Of a stretch of 64,000 nucleotides of DNA, positions 1 through 8,371 are shown in pieces (positions within the stretch are counted from its first letter, which is position 1; the number at the start of each line of letters is the position of its first letter). A model generated the notes under the pieces. It ran no database searches and was not told where the DNA came from. It saw nothing but the letters and a program-made list of their open reading frames with translations. Origin of the DNA: Nematocida homosporus (lineage: Eukaryota; Microsporidia); assembly GCF_024244095.1 (NCBI RefSeq), contig NW_026250682.1, positions 1-64,000 of the forward strand, read 5' to 3'. Both the position numbers and the translations under genes were made by a program.

Positions 1-450
1 CTTTGACTTTGCTTTTATTTTGCCTCTGGCTATCTACTACTACTTACTTTAGTATTAGTTTGGGTTTCTGCAATAACTTAGCAGAGATAAGATAAGTTAC
101 TTACTTGTTATACTCATAAACCAGCAGCAAATAACCACCCAATAAGACCATAATCCCAACTCAACTTAATACCAGCAATAGCTAACTAGTAGATAAGCAA
201 CCAGTACTGATACTAACCCAATACATAATTGTTGTTTTATGGCTTTTGCGGTCTCTTGTGTTAGTATTGAGTTGAGTTGGGATATGTTGGGATGGGTTGG
301 GATTAGTATTGGGTTAGGGCCTCTAGGTTTCGGCGGAGTGCTTGTTGTGCCGGCTGGTGAGGACTTCCCGTCTTCTTTCTCCTGATCTGAGTTGAGTTAG
401 GATTGATTGTTGTGAAGTTGTAATATCATATTAAACTGTGATTTATTGAG
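1..450. other. Left-edge intergenic DNA
   Basis: No supportable gene is seen. The stretch is rich in variants of the dispersed GGGTTAGTATT repeat (for example around 260-320) and in short TAAGATAAG-like patches. It lies downstream of the minus-strand gene that ends at 451. Confidence 0.5.
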
Positions 451-912
451 CTAGGTGTTTAGTATTGAGTTGGGTTGAGTCGTGGTGGGTTTAGGTTTAG
501 CAGTCGAAATAGGAGTCGAAATGGAAGTTGAAATAGGAGTGGAAATAGAAGTACAAATGGAAGGTTTGGATTGAGATGGGTTGGGTTGAGTTGGTGGTGA
601 TTCAACTGGTGATTCTGGCCTATCTCTAAGTCCTGAACTGGGCTTAAGTCCTCTTTCCAATCCTAACTCTTCCCAGTCCTCAACACTAAGCCCTTTTGTC
701 ATCGGTCTCCTAGCACCATACAATGTATCACTCGATACATCACTTGATCCTAGTCCTAGTCCTTCTCTGCCTCCTACATAGATTAGACATCCTGGATCTG
801 GCCTCGCTGGCTTTGAAGCTATTGATATTACTCGTAAAAGCAGAAGGAAAAACAACACTACACTCAGTACACCCAAAGCCATCTCGAGTCTTTTTGTCTG
901 CCGTCCTGCCAT
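451..912 (-). CDS. Secreted or membrane-anchored hypothetical protein, 153 aa
   Basis: I do not recognise a family. The protein starts at an ATG and has a strongly hydrophobic segment at about residues 11-30 (LGVLSVVLFFLLLLRVISIA), which is a signal peptide or anchor. The rest is polar and Pro/Ser-rich. The last 35 residues are low complexity: alternating Ser-Ile-Ser-Thr-Pro blocks come from a short tandem repeat at about 500-555, then a Thr-Gln-Pro-Asn tail comes from the dispersed intergenic repeat, so the C-terminus and stop are built from repeat DNA. It heads a run of minus-strand secreted genes. It may be a truncated paralogue, because the folded C-terminal module of its neighbours is missing. 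Confidence 0.6.
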   Translation of the reverse strand: MAGRQTKRLEMALGVLSVVLFFLLLLRVISIASKPARPDPGCLIYVGGREGLGLGSSDVSSDTLYGARRPMTKGLSVEDWEELGLERGLKPSSGLRDRPESPVESPPTQPNPSQSKPSICTSISTPISTSISTPISTAKPKPTTTQPNSILNT

Positions 913-1093
913 GCCTCTTCCTATTCCAGATCTCCTTAAATCTTCTTTCCTTTCACCTATTGATCACTTTGATTGTATTTCTGCTCTTAATCTACTTATC
1001 TCAACTTGTGTTAGGTTAAGTTGAGTTGAGTTAAGTTGAGTTAAGTTGAGTTAGGATGCAAATTAGTGCTGGCAACGCCCATCGCTTACTTAA

Positions 1094-2329
1094 TTACGGG
1101 GTTGGTACAGGGTTAGTATTGGGTTGAGTTGGGTTAGGTTGAGTTGTGTCAGCTCGTGTTAGGCTTATTCGGGATAGGCTAGGATAGGTCGGCTTGATCA
1201 CTTCAAGGAACTTTTCCCACTTTGCATTAGTCCATGTTAGGTCACCCAACAAAGCAGTCAATCTCGTCTTCAATTTCTCTGGAACGTCTTCTAATAAATA
1301 ACTTAGCTCTGTTGGATCCTCTTCCGTTTGTATTGAGTTGGGGTCGAATAAGCTCTCTGCTAACTCAATCACTAACAAGGGAGTGTCAAATATCCGCAGC
1401 ATAATAAGAATCAATTTGAATACTTCTTGGCCCTGCCACATCCATAGAAGTCGAATGCGCATGGAAAGTCTGCATCTGACTATGTTTAGCAAGCTAAGCT
1501 GTTCAATATACTCCAGGCAACGAGATGCGGGTGTTTTCTCTTTCATGTAGAGCATAATATACCTTAGTTGTTTAGCGGGTTTGGGAAATACATTATCATC
1601 TAAGGAAAGGTCCCACTTAGATAGATTAGAGTCATATGCCCATTCATGGTCTTCGTACTTCCTAATCAGGTGGATTTCCTGCAGACACTTAACTAGTGGA
1701 GCATCTGGTGTTGTTGGGTTGGGTGGCTGGGTTTGGGTTAGTTTAGTATTGGGTGATGGTTGAGAACTCACTTCTTCTTCCTTCTCTTCCTCTTGGGCAG
1801 GTGCTAAATGCTGCACTTGCTCTTCTGATCCCGCTCCTGACCGCTTCACATCCTCATCTATCACATTCATCACATCCTCCTCTTCTATCACATCCTCATC
1901 TTCCTCTTGAACAGGTGCTAAATGCCGCACTTGTTCTTCTGGCCCCTCTTCTAATCCAACACCCACTTCAGTTGGACTGGCACTTCTTGCCGATTCTTGG
2001 CTTGTTGACTCCGCATTAGTATCACTATTTGGTATAGAGTTGGTTTGGGTTGGGTGGAGTTGTGGTGAGTTGATTTGCGGTGGATTGTTCTCTTCTACTT
2101 GCGTTGCGAAATCCACTGGGTCTATTTTCATGTGTTTGCTCGTCTGGGCTAGTATTGGGTTGGTGAGAGAAGAATCCGACTGCTCGGGGAGCGCTGGATG
2201 CTCTGCATCACTACAGGCCACCTTCATGTCCTGGCACTCCAACCAATACATTCCAAATAACAAAACACTAACCAACAGAGCCCAAAGATAAGATCTCTTA
2301 ACACGTATTGCTTGTAAGAACTTGAACAT
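1094..2329 (-). CDS. Secreted multigene-family protein, 411 aa
   Basis: The protein has a signal peptide or anchor at residues 13-31 (YLWALLVSVLLFGMYWLEC). A long acidic linker follows at about 45-200, with an internal duplication of a Gln-Val-x-His-Leu-Ala-Pro unit followed by acidic runs. A folded C-terminal module lies at about 212-390. That module contains a hydrophobic helix with an Ile-x-Asp-x-Pro step, a Glu-Asp-Val-Pro-x-Lys-Leu-Lys turn and a Trp-Glu-Lys-Phe-Leu helix. The same order of elements occurs in the neighbours at 2650, 3942, 5179 and 7266, so I group them as paralogues. The tail (TTQPNPTQPNTNPVPTP) is dispersed-repeat DNA read in frame. A TGCTATCTCA box lies 34 bases upstream of the start. 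Function is unknown; the signal peptide suggests export from the parasite. Confidence 0.75.
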   Translation of the reverse strand: MFKFLQAIRVKRSYLWALLVSVLLFGMYWLECQDMKVACSDAEHPALPEQSDSSLTNPILAQTSKHMKIDPVDFATQVEENNPPQINSPQLHPTQTNSIPNSDTNAESTSQESARSASPTEVGVGLEEGPEEQVRHLAPVQEEDEDVIEEEDVMNVIDEDVKRSGAGSEEQVQHLAPAQEEEKEEEVSSQPSPNTKLTQTQPPNPTTPDAPLVKCLQEIHLIRKYEDHEWAYDSNLSKWDLSLDDNVFPKPAKQLRYIMLYMKEKTPASRCLEYIEQLSLLNIVRCRLSMRIRLLWMWQGQEVFKLILIMLRIFDTPLLVIELAESLFDPNSIQTEEDPTELSYLLEDVPEKLKTRLTALLGDLTWTNAKWEKFLEVIKPTYPSLSRISLTRADTTQPNPTQPNTNPVPTP

Positions 2330-2649
2330 GCGATTTTTTCTATCTCTTCTATCCTTTTAATTTGCTATCTCACTATCCCACAATCTTTTTGATCTTTTCA
2401 AACTCAATACTAATCCAATCTGACTATCTCACTCTTCTCTCCCACAAACCATCCTAACCCAACTTAACTCAACCCAAACCCACCTTAACACTGCGCACAT
2501 AACCCAACACCAATACCAATACCAATACCAATACCAATACCAACTCCTATTTCTTATCTCTAAATTCTCTTAAATTTCAAAGACAATAGTCACTAACTCA
2601 ACACAATACCAAACCAAACCAAACCATCATAATACTAACTAGACTTTTA
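2330..2649. repeat. AC-rich intergenic spacer with a hexamer tract
   Basis: No gene is seen. The spacer holds the upstream GAGATA box of the gene starting at 2329, several CAATACTAACC variants of the dispersed repeat, and a CAATAC hexamer tract of about five copies near 2511-2541. Confidence 0.6.
2363..2372 (-). promoter_or_regulatory. GAGATA box upstream of the 2329 gene
   Basis: On the minus strand this reads TGAGATAGCA, 34 bases before the ATG. The same core precedes the starts at 6678, 8164, 9740 and 35567. Its role as a promoter or initiator element is inferred from position and recurrence only. Confidence 0.5.
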
Positions 2650-3633
2650 CTAAGTTGAGTTGGCATTAAGCGACACTACCGGATAATCTCTCACATGTTT
2701 CGTTTTGATATCGTATTTTTCGCCAACCAACTTAAGGAAGGCGTCCCAAAGCTCACGATTACATGAAGTAGCGATCTTAATAACAAGTTCGCTCTTTTTC
2801 AGCTTCGCGGGGATGCCCTCCAGTAAAGGCCTAAACCTATCTACTGATTTCACATCAAGCGGGGCCATATTCGCGTCCGTCCAGTTTATTTCGATTGTAG
2901 GACTATCCGCAATCCGCAGTAGAAACAATAGCAGCTCAAGTTGGTCTAACATCTCATTTTCCGTTGTCTCTCCGACAATCCTTATCCGATCCGGACTAGT
3001 GATCTTTTTCAGGGGTTGTAAGGCTTCTAGACACTGTTGGTAGGTTGTCAATTTCTCATTTGGGTTAGTACTAGTTGGGTTGGGAGTTGGGTTGGGAGTT
3101 GGGCGAATATAAAAGCCGTTAGTTCTTATTTTCAGTGTCTGGCAGAAGTATATGTCGATGACTTTACATACGCCTGGTGTTTCTTTCAACTTACACAAAT
3201 AGCTTATTAGTTTCACTACCTGCATATCTTCTACCACTCGCATTCGATCCTCTATTGAATTCATCTCAAGAATCCAGCCTATGGAACCATCTGGATTACA
3301 AAATTCTATCAACCGGTTTCCTACCAAAGGTTGAACCATTATATGCATCCATTCCAAACAAGCAGTCATTCTTTTTCTCTCTAACTGTGCTCGGTGTTCT
3401 GGCATTTCGCTATTGAAGTTATCTAGGCCAGATAAATGGAAATTATCCCATTCTACGCATGAACTATCTTCTAACAATGCTTGAGCTAAAGGTGGCCAAA
3501 ATTCGACATCTGGCTCTAACTCCATTTCATCTGAGTTAGTATTGCTATCACTACTACTACCCAATACCACACCAAACCTCACCATAACACAACACAACCA
3601 CACTAATACTAACTTCAACCTTAATCTAGGCAT
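2650..3633 (-). CDS. Secreted multigene-family protein, 327 aa
   Basis: This paralogue starts with a signal peptide at about residues 5-28 that ends Phe-Gly-Val-Val-Leu-Gly-Ser, a stretch encoded by a variant of the dispersed repeat. The middle is mostly helical and polar. At about 177-190 a Pro-Thr-Pro-Asn-Pro-Thr linker is again read from repeat DNA. The C-terminal module, about 198-320, has a Cys-Leu-Glu-Ala-Leu start, a hydrophobic helix with Ile-Ala-Asp-Ser-Pro, then Leu-Leu-Glu-Gly-Ile-Pro-Ala-Lys-Leu-Lys, and a Trp-Asp-Ala-Phe-Leu-Lys helix ending near Tyr-Asp-Ile. This is the clearest copy of the family module in the window. GAGATAAG lies 8 bases before the ATG. Biochemical function is unknown. 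Confidence 0.8.
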   Translation of the reverse strand: MPRLRLKLVLVWLCCVMVRFGVVLGSSSDSNTNSDEMELEPDVEFWPPLAQALLEDSSCVEWDNFHLSGLDNFNSEMPEHRAQLERKRMTACLEWMHIMVQPLVGNRLIEFCNPDGSIGWILEMNSIEDRMRVVEDMQVVKLISYLCKLKETPGVCKVIDIYFCQTLKIRTNGFYIRPTPNPTPNPTSTNPNEKLTTYQQCLEALQPLKKITSPDRIRIVGETTENEMLDQLELLLFLLRIADSPTIEINWTDANMAPLDVKSVDRFRPLLEGIPAKLKKSELVIKIATSCNRELWDAFLKLVGEKYDIKTKHVRDYPVVSLNANST

Positions 3634-3941
3634 TCCTTTTTCTTATCTCTGCATTTTATTAAATTTCAAAAGCAACCATCACTGATTCAAAAGATAATTG
3701 GATTGGTGTTGTGTGAGTATTAAGCGTGTATTTGTTGTGCAATACCATCTGAGCTTCATGATGTTTTGGGTTAGTAGTTGGTAGTGAGGTTACAAGTTTA
3801 AAATCAACATCATATTATGTGATTATGTGATAAGAATTAGTCCCTTGAAGAGAAAGGCAAATAGTTATCTGAAGAATCTAAGGAATGCGTTCAAAACATT
3901 GCACTTTCTTGACAATTGGGTTAGTATTGGGTTGGTATTAG
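3634..3941. other. Intergenic spacer
   Basis: No gene is seen. It carries the CTTATCTCT (minus-strand AGAGATAAG) box at 3642-3650 for the gene ending at 3633, and scattered GTTAGTATTGGG repeat units near 3900-3935. Confidence 0.5.
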
Positions 3942-4754
3942 CTAAGAGGAATCTTTTTTCTCCGCGAGCACAACATCACTAATTTCCAGAACAATAGGGC
4001 CGGTAGTGCTCAAAGCCTTGCACCGCTCCTTGTCAATAATGTAATGTTTGTCGATCAAATTAATGATAGAAATCCAAAAATCTTGATGAAGTCTGTTGTG
4101 AATTTTAAAAGAAAGCCCGCGGGCTTTTATATAGGCTGGAATGCTTTCGGGTAAACACTCGAACCGTTTTAATTGGCTCGAGTGAATCGGGTTGAGTGCC
4201 GAGTCTTTTATCTCTACCAAATTTACTACAACCCTAGGAGCATCTAAAATATGCAGTAGAAAGAATAACGTTTCCATTTGATGGAATAGGTCTTTATCTT
4301 CCATCGCTAGCCACAGCTCTACTTTCCCATCACTTTTGATCGTTTGCACTTGCTTTAATTCTGTTAGACAGTCGCCATAGTTTATGGGCGGCAGGGCTAT
4401 ATCATCCTCTGGCGCCTCATTGTTATTGGGCCGTGTCGGTTCGCTGTCTATATTTGGACCTTCTGACACGGTAATTCTCCAAGATGTGGTGCGGTCTAGA
4501 TTACCATCTGATCCAACTTCGTAGTAGGTTTTGCTTGTAATTACTCCAACCCGCTCTAAGTAAGAAATCACGATAATCTCCTCTGGTCGAATATACCTCT
4601 CTATTGGGTTGTTCTCACTCAATTCTTCTGTCTCGAATCCGTACTTTGGGTTAGTATGTGTAAGGCCAAGTACTAACCCAACACCAACCCAATAGTACAA
4701 CCACATCCACATGTACTTTGAGTTCATAGCTACCACGTGCTTTGCCCGAGTCAT
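3942..4754 (-). CDS. Secreted multigene-family protein, 270 aa
   Basis: This is a member of the same family. The start is an ATG at 4754. A second ATG ten codons on, at 4727, would place the signal peptide (YMWMWLYYWVGVGLVLGL) closer to the N-terminus and is equally plausible. The hydrophobic core Trp-Val-Gly-Val-Gly-Leu-Val-Leu-Gly is a direct translation of the dispersed TGGGTTGGTGTTGGGTTAGT repeat. The C-terminal module (about 128-255) keeps the Cys-Leu-Thr-Glu-Leu start, Ile-Leu-Asp-Ala-Pro helix, Glu-Ser-Ile-Pro-Ala turn and the aromatic helix before Tyr-Ile-Ile. No GAGATA box is obvious before either start. Function is unknown; export is inferred. Confidence 0.75.
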   Translation of the reverse strand: MTRAKHVVAMNSKYMWMWLYYWVGVGLVLGLTHTNPKYGFETEELSENNPIERYIRPEEIIVISYLERVGVITSKTYYEVGSDGNLDRTTSWRITVSEGPNIDSEPTRPNNNEAPEDDIALPPINYGDCLTELKQVQTIKSDGKVELWLAMEDKDLFHQMETLFFLLHILDAPRVVVNLVEIKDSALNPIHSSQLKRFECLPESIPAYIKARGLSFKIHNRLHQDFWISIINLIDKHYIIDKERCKALSTTGPIVLEISDVVLAEKKDSS

Positions 4755-5178
4755 TCAATACAGTGCTTTATTGCCAAAGCCGTACTTATGCTTTCCCAAA
4801 CCAATTCAATATATCCTAATTGGGCTTAACTGCCAACCCAATACTAACACAATAAACAAAAACAAGAAGATATCTGTCTTTCTAACCGCCCACCACTCTA
4901 TCTCTATTGGGCTAGTATTGGGTTGGGTTAGAGTAGGACTGGGTTGGTGCCTGCTACCCCAATCTTCAATAAACAATCTGTATCTATCTCTACTGCCGTG
5001 TGGCTTGGCTAAAGAAAGAAGGAACTTTGCTTTTTAGTGTTTATTTGAGATAAGCAACCAATTTTTAGATCTGGGTAGTATCATGGCTTATAACCCCAAA
5101 GAAAGGCTGGCATAGATAAGAATCCCACAACAAAGGCCAGACATACCAACCCAATACCAAACCAATACCAAACCAATA
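4755..5178. other. Intergenic spacer rich in dispersed repeat
   Basis: No supportable gene is seen. Repeat units occur on both strands: TTGGGTTAGAG-like near 4919-4950 and CCAATACTAACCC-like near 5150-5178. The latter runs into the stop codon of the next gene. Confidence 0.5.
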
Positions 5179-6051
5179 CTAACCCAACTCAAGCCAGCCT
5201 AACTCAGCATTTGCTTCATTTTCTTCTGTCAAATCTATGGGGTTGGTGCTAGATGATGGGTTAAGAACCAAATCTCTCTGCCCATCTTCTTTTGGTAAAT
5301 CAATAGGCTTGCGTGGCTTGCTATCCAAATTGCATTTCTTTTGAGCCTTGTTAATGATATTCTTGAAAAGCTTCCCTTCTCTTGGGATCGTAATCCAATA
5401 GAAAAGCTCTAACTTCTCCATCTCGTCTGGAATGGTTTCTGGTGTGGACTGGGTGCACGGTGGTGATGTGCGGATTAGTAGGTCTGCTTTTTCAGTCCAT
5501 TCTATCATGATATCGAACAGATCCCTGTTTTGCAGCATAGCTAGCAGAAGTTGGCATGGCGGGGATAGTTTGTCTACTATTCCCCCACCCAAAACCAATT
5601 TCCTGTCACATAGATATGCTATTTTCTGCCAACTTAACTCTTGCTGGCCAGCATTGAACGACTGCTCTGTATCGATCCGACTTAAAGTGACGGTATTAAA
5701 AACCAAACGAAGCAGACACCTTTTAACATTGTGGTTAGTACCTTCGCCGAAAGTAAGAGCCAATTTATGGTTGCTTGTTGTGCTGTTTGGAGTTCTAACG
5801 CATGACAAGGTGTATCTGGAAGTCTCGTCAATTATTCCGAACTCTTTTAAGCCCATAACTATTCTTTCCTTGATCTCCTCTACTTTTGGACTGTGTGACA
5901 GATTAGCTGGATTAGCCATTGCATTCAACTCTATCTCTTTTTCTGCTATCTTAGCATTTAGATTGCTATCGGCACTAGCCAATACCACAGCAAACCCTAT
6001 CAGAACACAACCCAGCCATGCCAGCGCTAACCCCCAACACATTCCATGCAT
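5179..6051 (-). CDS. Secreted multigene-family protein, 290 aa
   Basis: The signal peptide is at residues 5-25 (CWGLALAWLGCVLIGFAVVLA). The body is polar with scattered Cys. The C-terminal module is partly preserved: Glu-Thr-Ile-Pro-Asp-Glu-Met-Glu-Lys aligns with the Glu-Gly-Ile-Pro-Ala-Lys-Leu-Lys turn of the 2650 protein, followed by Leu-Phe-Lys-Asn-Ile-Ile and a basic helix. The last residues (Trp-Leu-Glu-Leu-Gly) and the TAG stop are read from the dispersed GAGTTGGGTTAG repeat. GAGATAAG lies about 10 bases before the ATG. The family match is weaker than for its neighbours, and function is unknown. Confidence 0.75.
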   Translation of the reverse strand: MHGMCWGLALAWLGCVLIGFAVVLASADSNLNAKIAEKEIELNAMANPANLSHSPKVEEIKERIVMGLKEFGIIDETSRYTLSCVRTPNSTTSNHKLALTFGEGTNHNVKRCLLRLVFNTVTLSRIDTEQSFNAGQQELSWQKIAYLCDRKLVLGGGIVDKLSPPCQLLLAMLQNRDLFDIMIEWTEKADLLIRTSPPCTQSTPETIPDEMEKLELFYWITIPREGKLFKNIINKAQKKCNLDSKPRKPIDLPKEDGQRDLVLNPSSSTNPIDLTEENEANAELGWLELG

Positions 6052-6387
6052 CTACTTTTTCTTATCTCTCAAACTTCTTAAAATTCAAAAGCAACCAACA
6101 CAATGATAACAATAGCATTTATTTGCCAGCCACTAAATTAATAGCCAAAATACGCATCCCATCACCCTAACACCAACGCAATACTAACACATTCTTTTCA
6201 GCATTTATCGCATTAGGAATACATCTGCTTCAGCTCCTTCTCTCTGTGCATCTTGCTGTCTGCCTAGACAATAAAGAGCAGCAGACCCTCCAGTCGGCAA
6301 ACCAGAGATGGTTGTATTCTTCCTAGTGAGACACAAAACTCATGCTATACTAAACCACACCAATACAACACCACCCCTATACTAACT
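6052..6387. other. Intergenic spacer
   Basis: No gene is seen. The box CTTATCTCTCAAA at 6061-6073 belongs to the minus-strand gene starting at 6051. The rest (about 6200-6320) is mixed-composition sequence with fewer repeat units than other spacers and could be decayed coding DNA. Confidence 0.4.
6061..6073 (-). promoter_or_regulatory. GAGATAAG box upstream of the 6051 gene
   Basis: On the minus strand this reads TTTGAGAGATAAG, 9 bases before the ATG. It matches the element before the 3633 and 17415 starts. Confidence 0.5.
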
Positions 6388-6678
6388 TCAACTATATATA
6401 CTTCCTACCTTATGACGTGTGAGCACTGGGTTGAGCTGGATTGAGTGACGAAGTATGTGTGATGCTCTGGAATGTATTGATGAGTGGTGTTGGATTAGGA
6501 GTGCAGAGCATTCTATCTCTTCTTTAGCTAAGTTTGATATCTCACACCCGGCTAGCCCAAACGTTCCTTGCTCGGCCAACCTGTTATTATTAGATCTTGG
6601 CGGCATGCCAGCCATTGCAAAGGCGTTCAGCCAGATAAAGAAGTAAAACCATCGCGGCCACAGTATTTTTGAGCTCAT
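6388..6678 (-). CDS. Truncated secreted-family protein, 96 aa
   Basis: The short frame opens with a signal-peptide-like segment (WPRWFYFFIWLNAFAMAG, residues 7-24) and is preceded by a perfect TTTTGAGATAGCA box. The remainder is polar with no recognisable module, and no continuation is seen in another frame downstream. The conserved upstream element and signal peptide suggest the 5' end of a family gene that lost its body. It could be a small secreted protein or a gene remnant. Confidence 0.45.
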   Translation of the reverse strand: MSSKILWPRWFYFFIWLNAFAMAGMPPRSNNNRLAEQGTFGLAGCEISNLAKEEIECSALLIQHHSSIHSRASHILRHSIQLNPVLTRHKVGSIYS

Positions 6679-7265
6679 TTTTCCCTTGCAAATTTGCTAT
6701 CTCAAAATATAATGCCTTGCCATCTTCTTATCTCTGATCATTTTGATTGAGAGATGCTCTTTTCCATCTCGGTACCCAAAGTCAATTTAAGACCTAGACA
6801 AGTAAAACCAAGCCCGGATAGATTAGCCTAATCCTAGTATATCCTAGCACTCTGAAGACAGCCAAAGCACTTATTTGAATTGGTGTTGGGTTGAGTTAAG
6901 TTGAATTTGAGTTAGTGCCACAATAGTATGCTAGTATTGGGGTAGTAAGCTATCTCGTCTTGTTTTCTGGACCGGTCAGTCTTGTTGTATGATCCAGCAA
7001 CTGATTAGAGTCTCTTGACCGATGAGCCTGCTCTCATCCTCTACTCTATCTACTTGATCTACTCTATCTACTCTACTTATTTCCCCACACGGCATAGAAT
7101 TGAATTGTTGTTTAGGTCATGAACTACTTCTTCTCTTCTCTCCTCTTACCCACAGCCAACCAATACCAACCCAACCTGTTTTTCTCTCGTTCTAGATACA
7201 CACAACATACAAATCTGCTAACCCAAATACCTTTAATATCTTAAACAACACAACCCACACCTAAC
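6679..7265. other. Intergenic spacer, 587 bases
   Basis: No gene is seen on either strand. It contains the GAGATA box at 6695-6707, a short direct repeat of CTACTCTATCTA near 7040-7075, and several CCAATACCAACCC repeat variants near the right end. Confidence 0.5.
6695..6707 (-). promoter_or_regulatory. GAGATA box upstream of the 6678 gene
   Basis: On the minus strand this reads TTTTGAGATAGCA, 16 bases before the ATG. It is identical at 8172-8184, 9748-9760 and 35569-35581. Confidence 0.55.
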
Positions 7266-8164
7266 TTAACCTAACTCAATCCAGTTTTTGTCCACTAACG
7301 CCTTCTTTTTGATGTTATAGGTCTTTTTGAGTTGTCGAAAGAACTCGTCCCAGTACTTAATCGTGGCCGTGCTGTGAATCGTGAACACAATCTGCCGCTG
7401 CCTCATTTGGGGTAAGAAACCCCCTGGTCTGGGGCTAAGATAATCTATACCCGCCTCGGTGTCTCCCTGTGCATCATCCAGCCAGTTAATGCTGAGACAC
7501 GGCACGTCCAGGATACTTAGCAGGTGCCGGAGCACTTGAGCGGCCTCCTGGGTGTATCCCATTTTGAATCCGGCTATGCGCATGGGCACACTGCTTGTGA
7601 CTAGCTGTAAGGGCTGCAGATCCTTTAGAGTTGCACTGTACTCCTCTACGCCCCACTTTCTCGGTACAAACACGACGTGATTTCCTTCGTAATAGGTGGG
7701 TATTCTGCTCCCTTCGGTGCTCGCCCTGCAATCCAACCTAAATACTAACCCAATACTAACCACTTAATTGGGCTGGCATCGAAACAAGTGTCGTCAAACG
7801 TTGTGCTGGGTTTGGGGCTGGGCAGGACTGACCAGAGATGGTCTGCTGGGTTATCTAGCACCTGCATCTCCTGTAATCGACTTATTAGCACTGAATGGAG
7901 GTCCCAAGATCTAGCATCGAATAGTGCCTCCTCTTTTATTCTTTGGATTGGGGGCAGGGATTCGTCTCTTTCGTGTTCTCCTTCTTTATTTCCCTCTCTG
8001 CTCTTACAGCTTGTCCATTCCATCTCCATTTGACTTGCGCTCTCTTGGTCCTTTAGACTCACATACAGACACATGACTTGATTAATAATCAGGCCTGCGA
8101 TACCCAGACAGACAAAGAAGTAGCACCACCACTTCCACAAGTTCTTTAGGCTTATATCTATCAT
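7266..8164 (-). pseudogene. Frameshifted secreted-family gene in two frames
   Basis: Two overlapping minus-strand frames together match one family member. The 5' part (8164 down to 7745, 139 codons) starts at an ATG with a signal peptide (WKWWCYFFVCLGIAGLII) and a polar helical body. It runs into a stop inside a GTTAGTATTGGGTTAG repeat. The 3' part (7763 down to 7266) has no ATG at its start but carries the family C-terminal module: Leu-Lys-Asp-Leu-Gln-Pro-Leu, a helix with Ile-Leu-Asp-Val-Pro, Ile-Asn-Trp, then Tyr-Trp-Asp-Glu-Phe-Phe and Tyr-Asn-Ile. The two frames differ by a non-multiple of three exactly at the repeat tract 7738-7763. This is either a true frameshift or a sequencing or assembly indel in the repeat. 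A TTTTGAGATAGCA box precedes the start. Confidence 0.7.
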
Positions 8165-8171
8165 GGAAAAC

Positions 8172-8184
8172 TGCTATCTCAAAA
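8172..8184 (-). promoter_or_regulatory. GAGATA box upstream of the 8164 start
   Basis: On the minus strand this reads TTTTGAGATAGCA, 7 bases before the ATG of the frameshifted family gene. Confidence 0.55.
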
Positions 8185-8371
8185 TCTAATAACCTACTTT
8201 GCCATGCTTCTAGCAATCAATTTGATTCTTTAACATGCCACCCAATATCAACTTAATAGAATACTAATCTAAAACTAAAACATAACCCTTCTCTTTTCAA
8301 AACTACTCATTGGGTTAGTATTGCTTTTATTCTCTAATTCAAATCTAACTGAATACTAACTGAATACTAAC

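Noticed and set aside
5432..6106. A 224-codon plus-strand open frame
   Set aside because: It is antisense to the 5179 gene, which has a signal peptide, family module and upstream box; the antisense frame has none.
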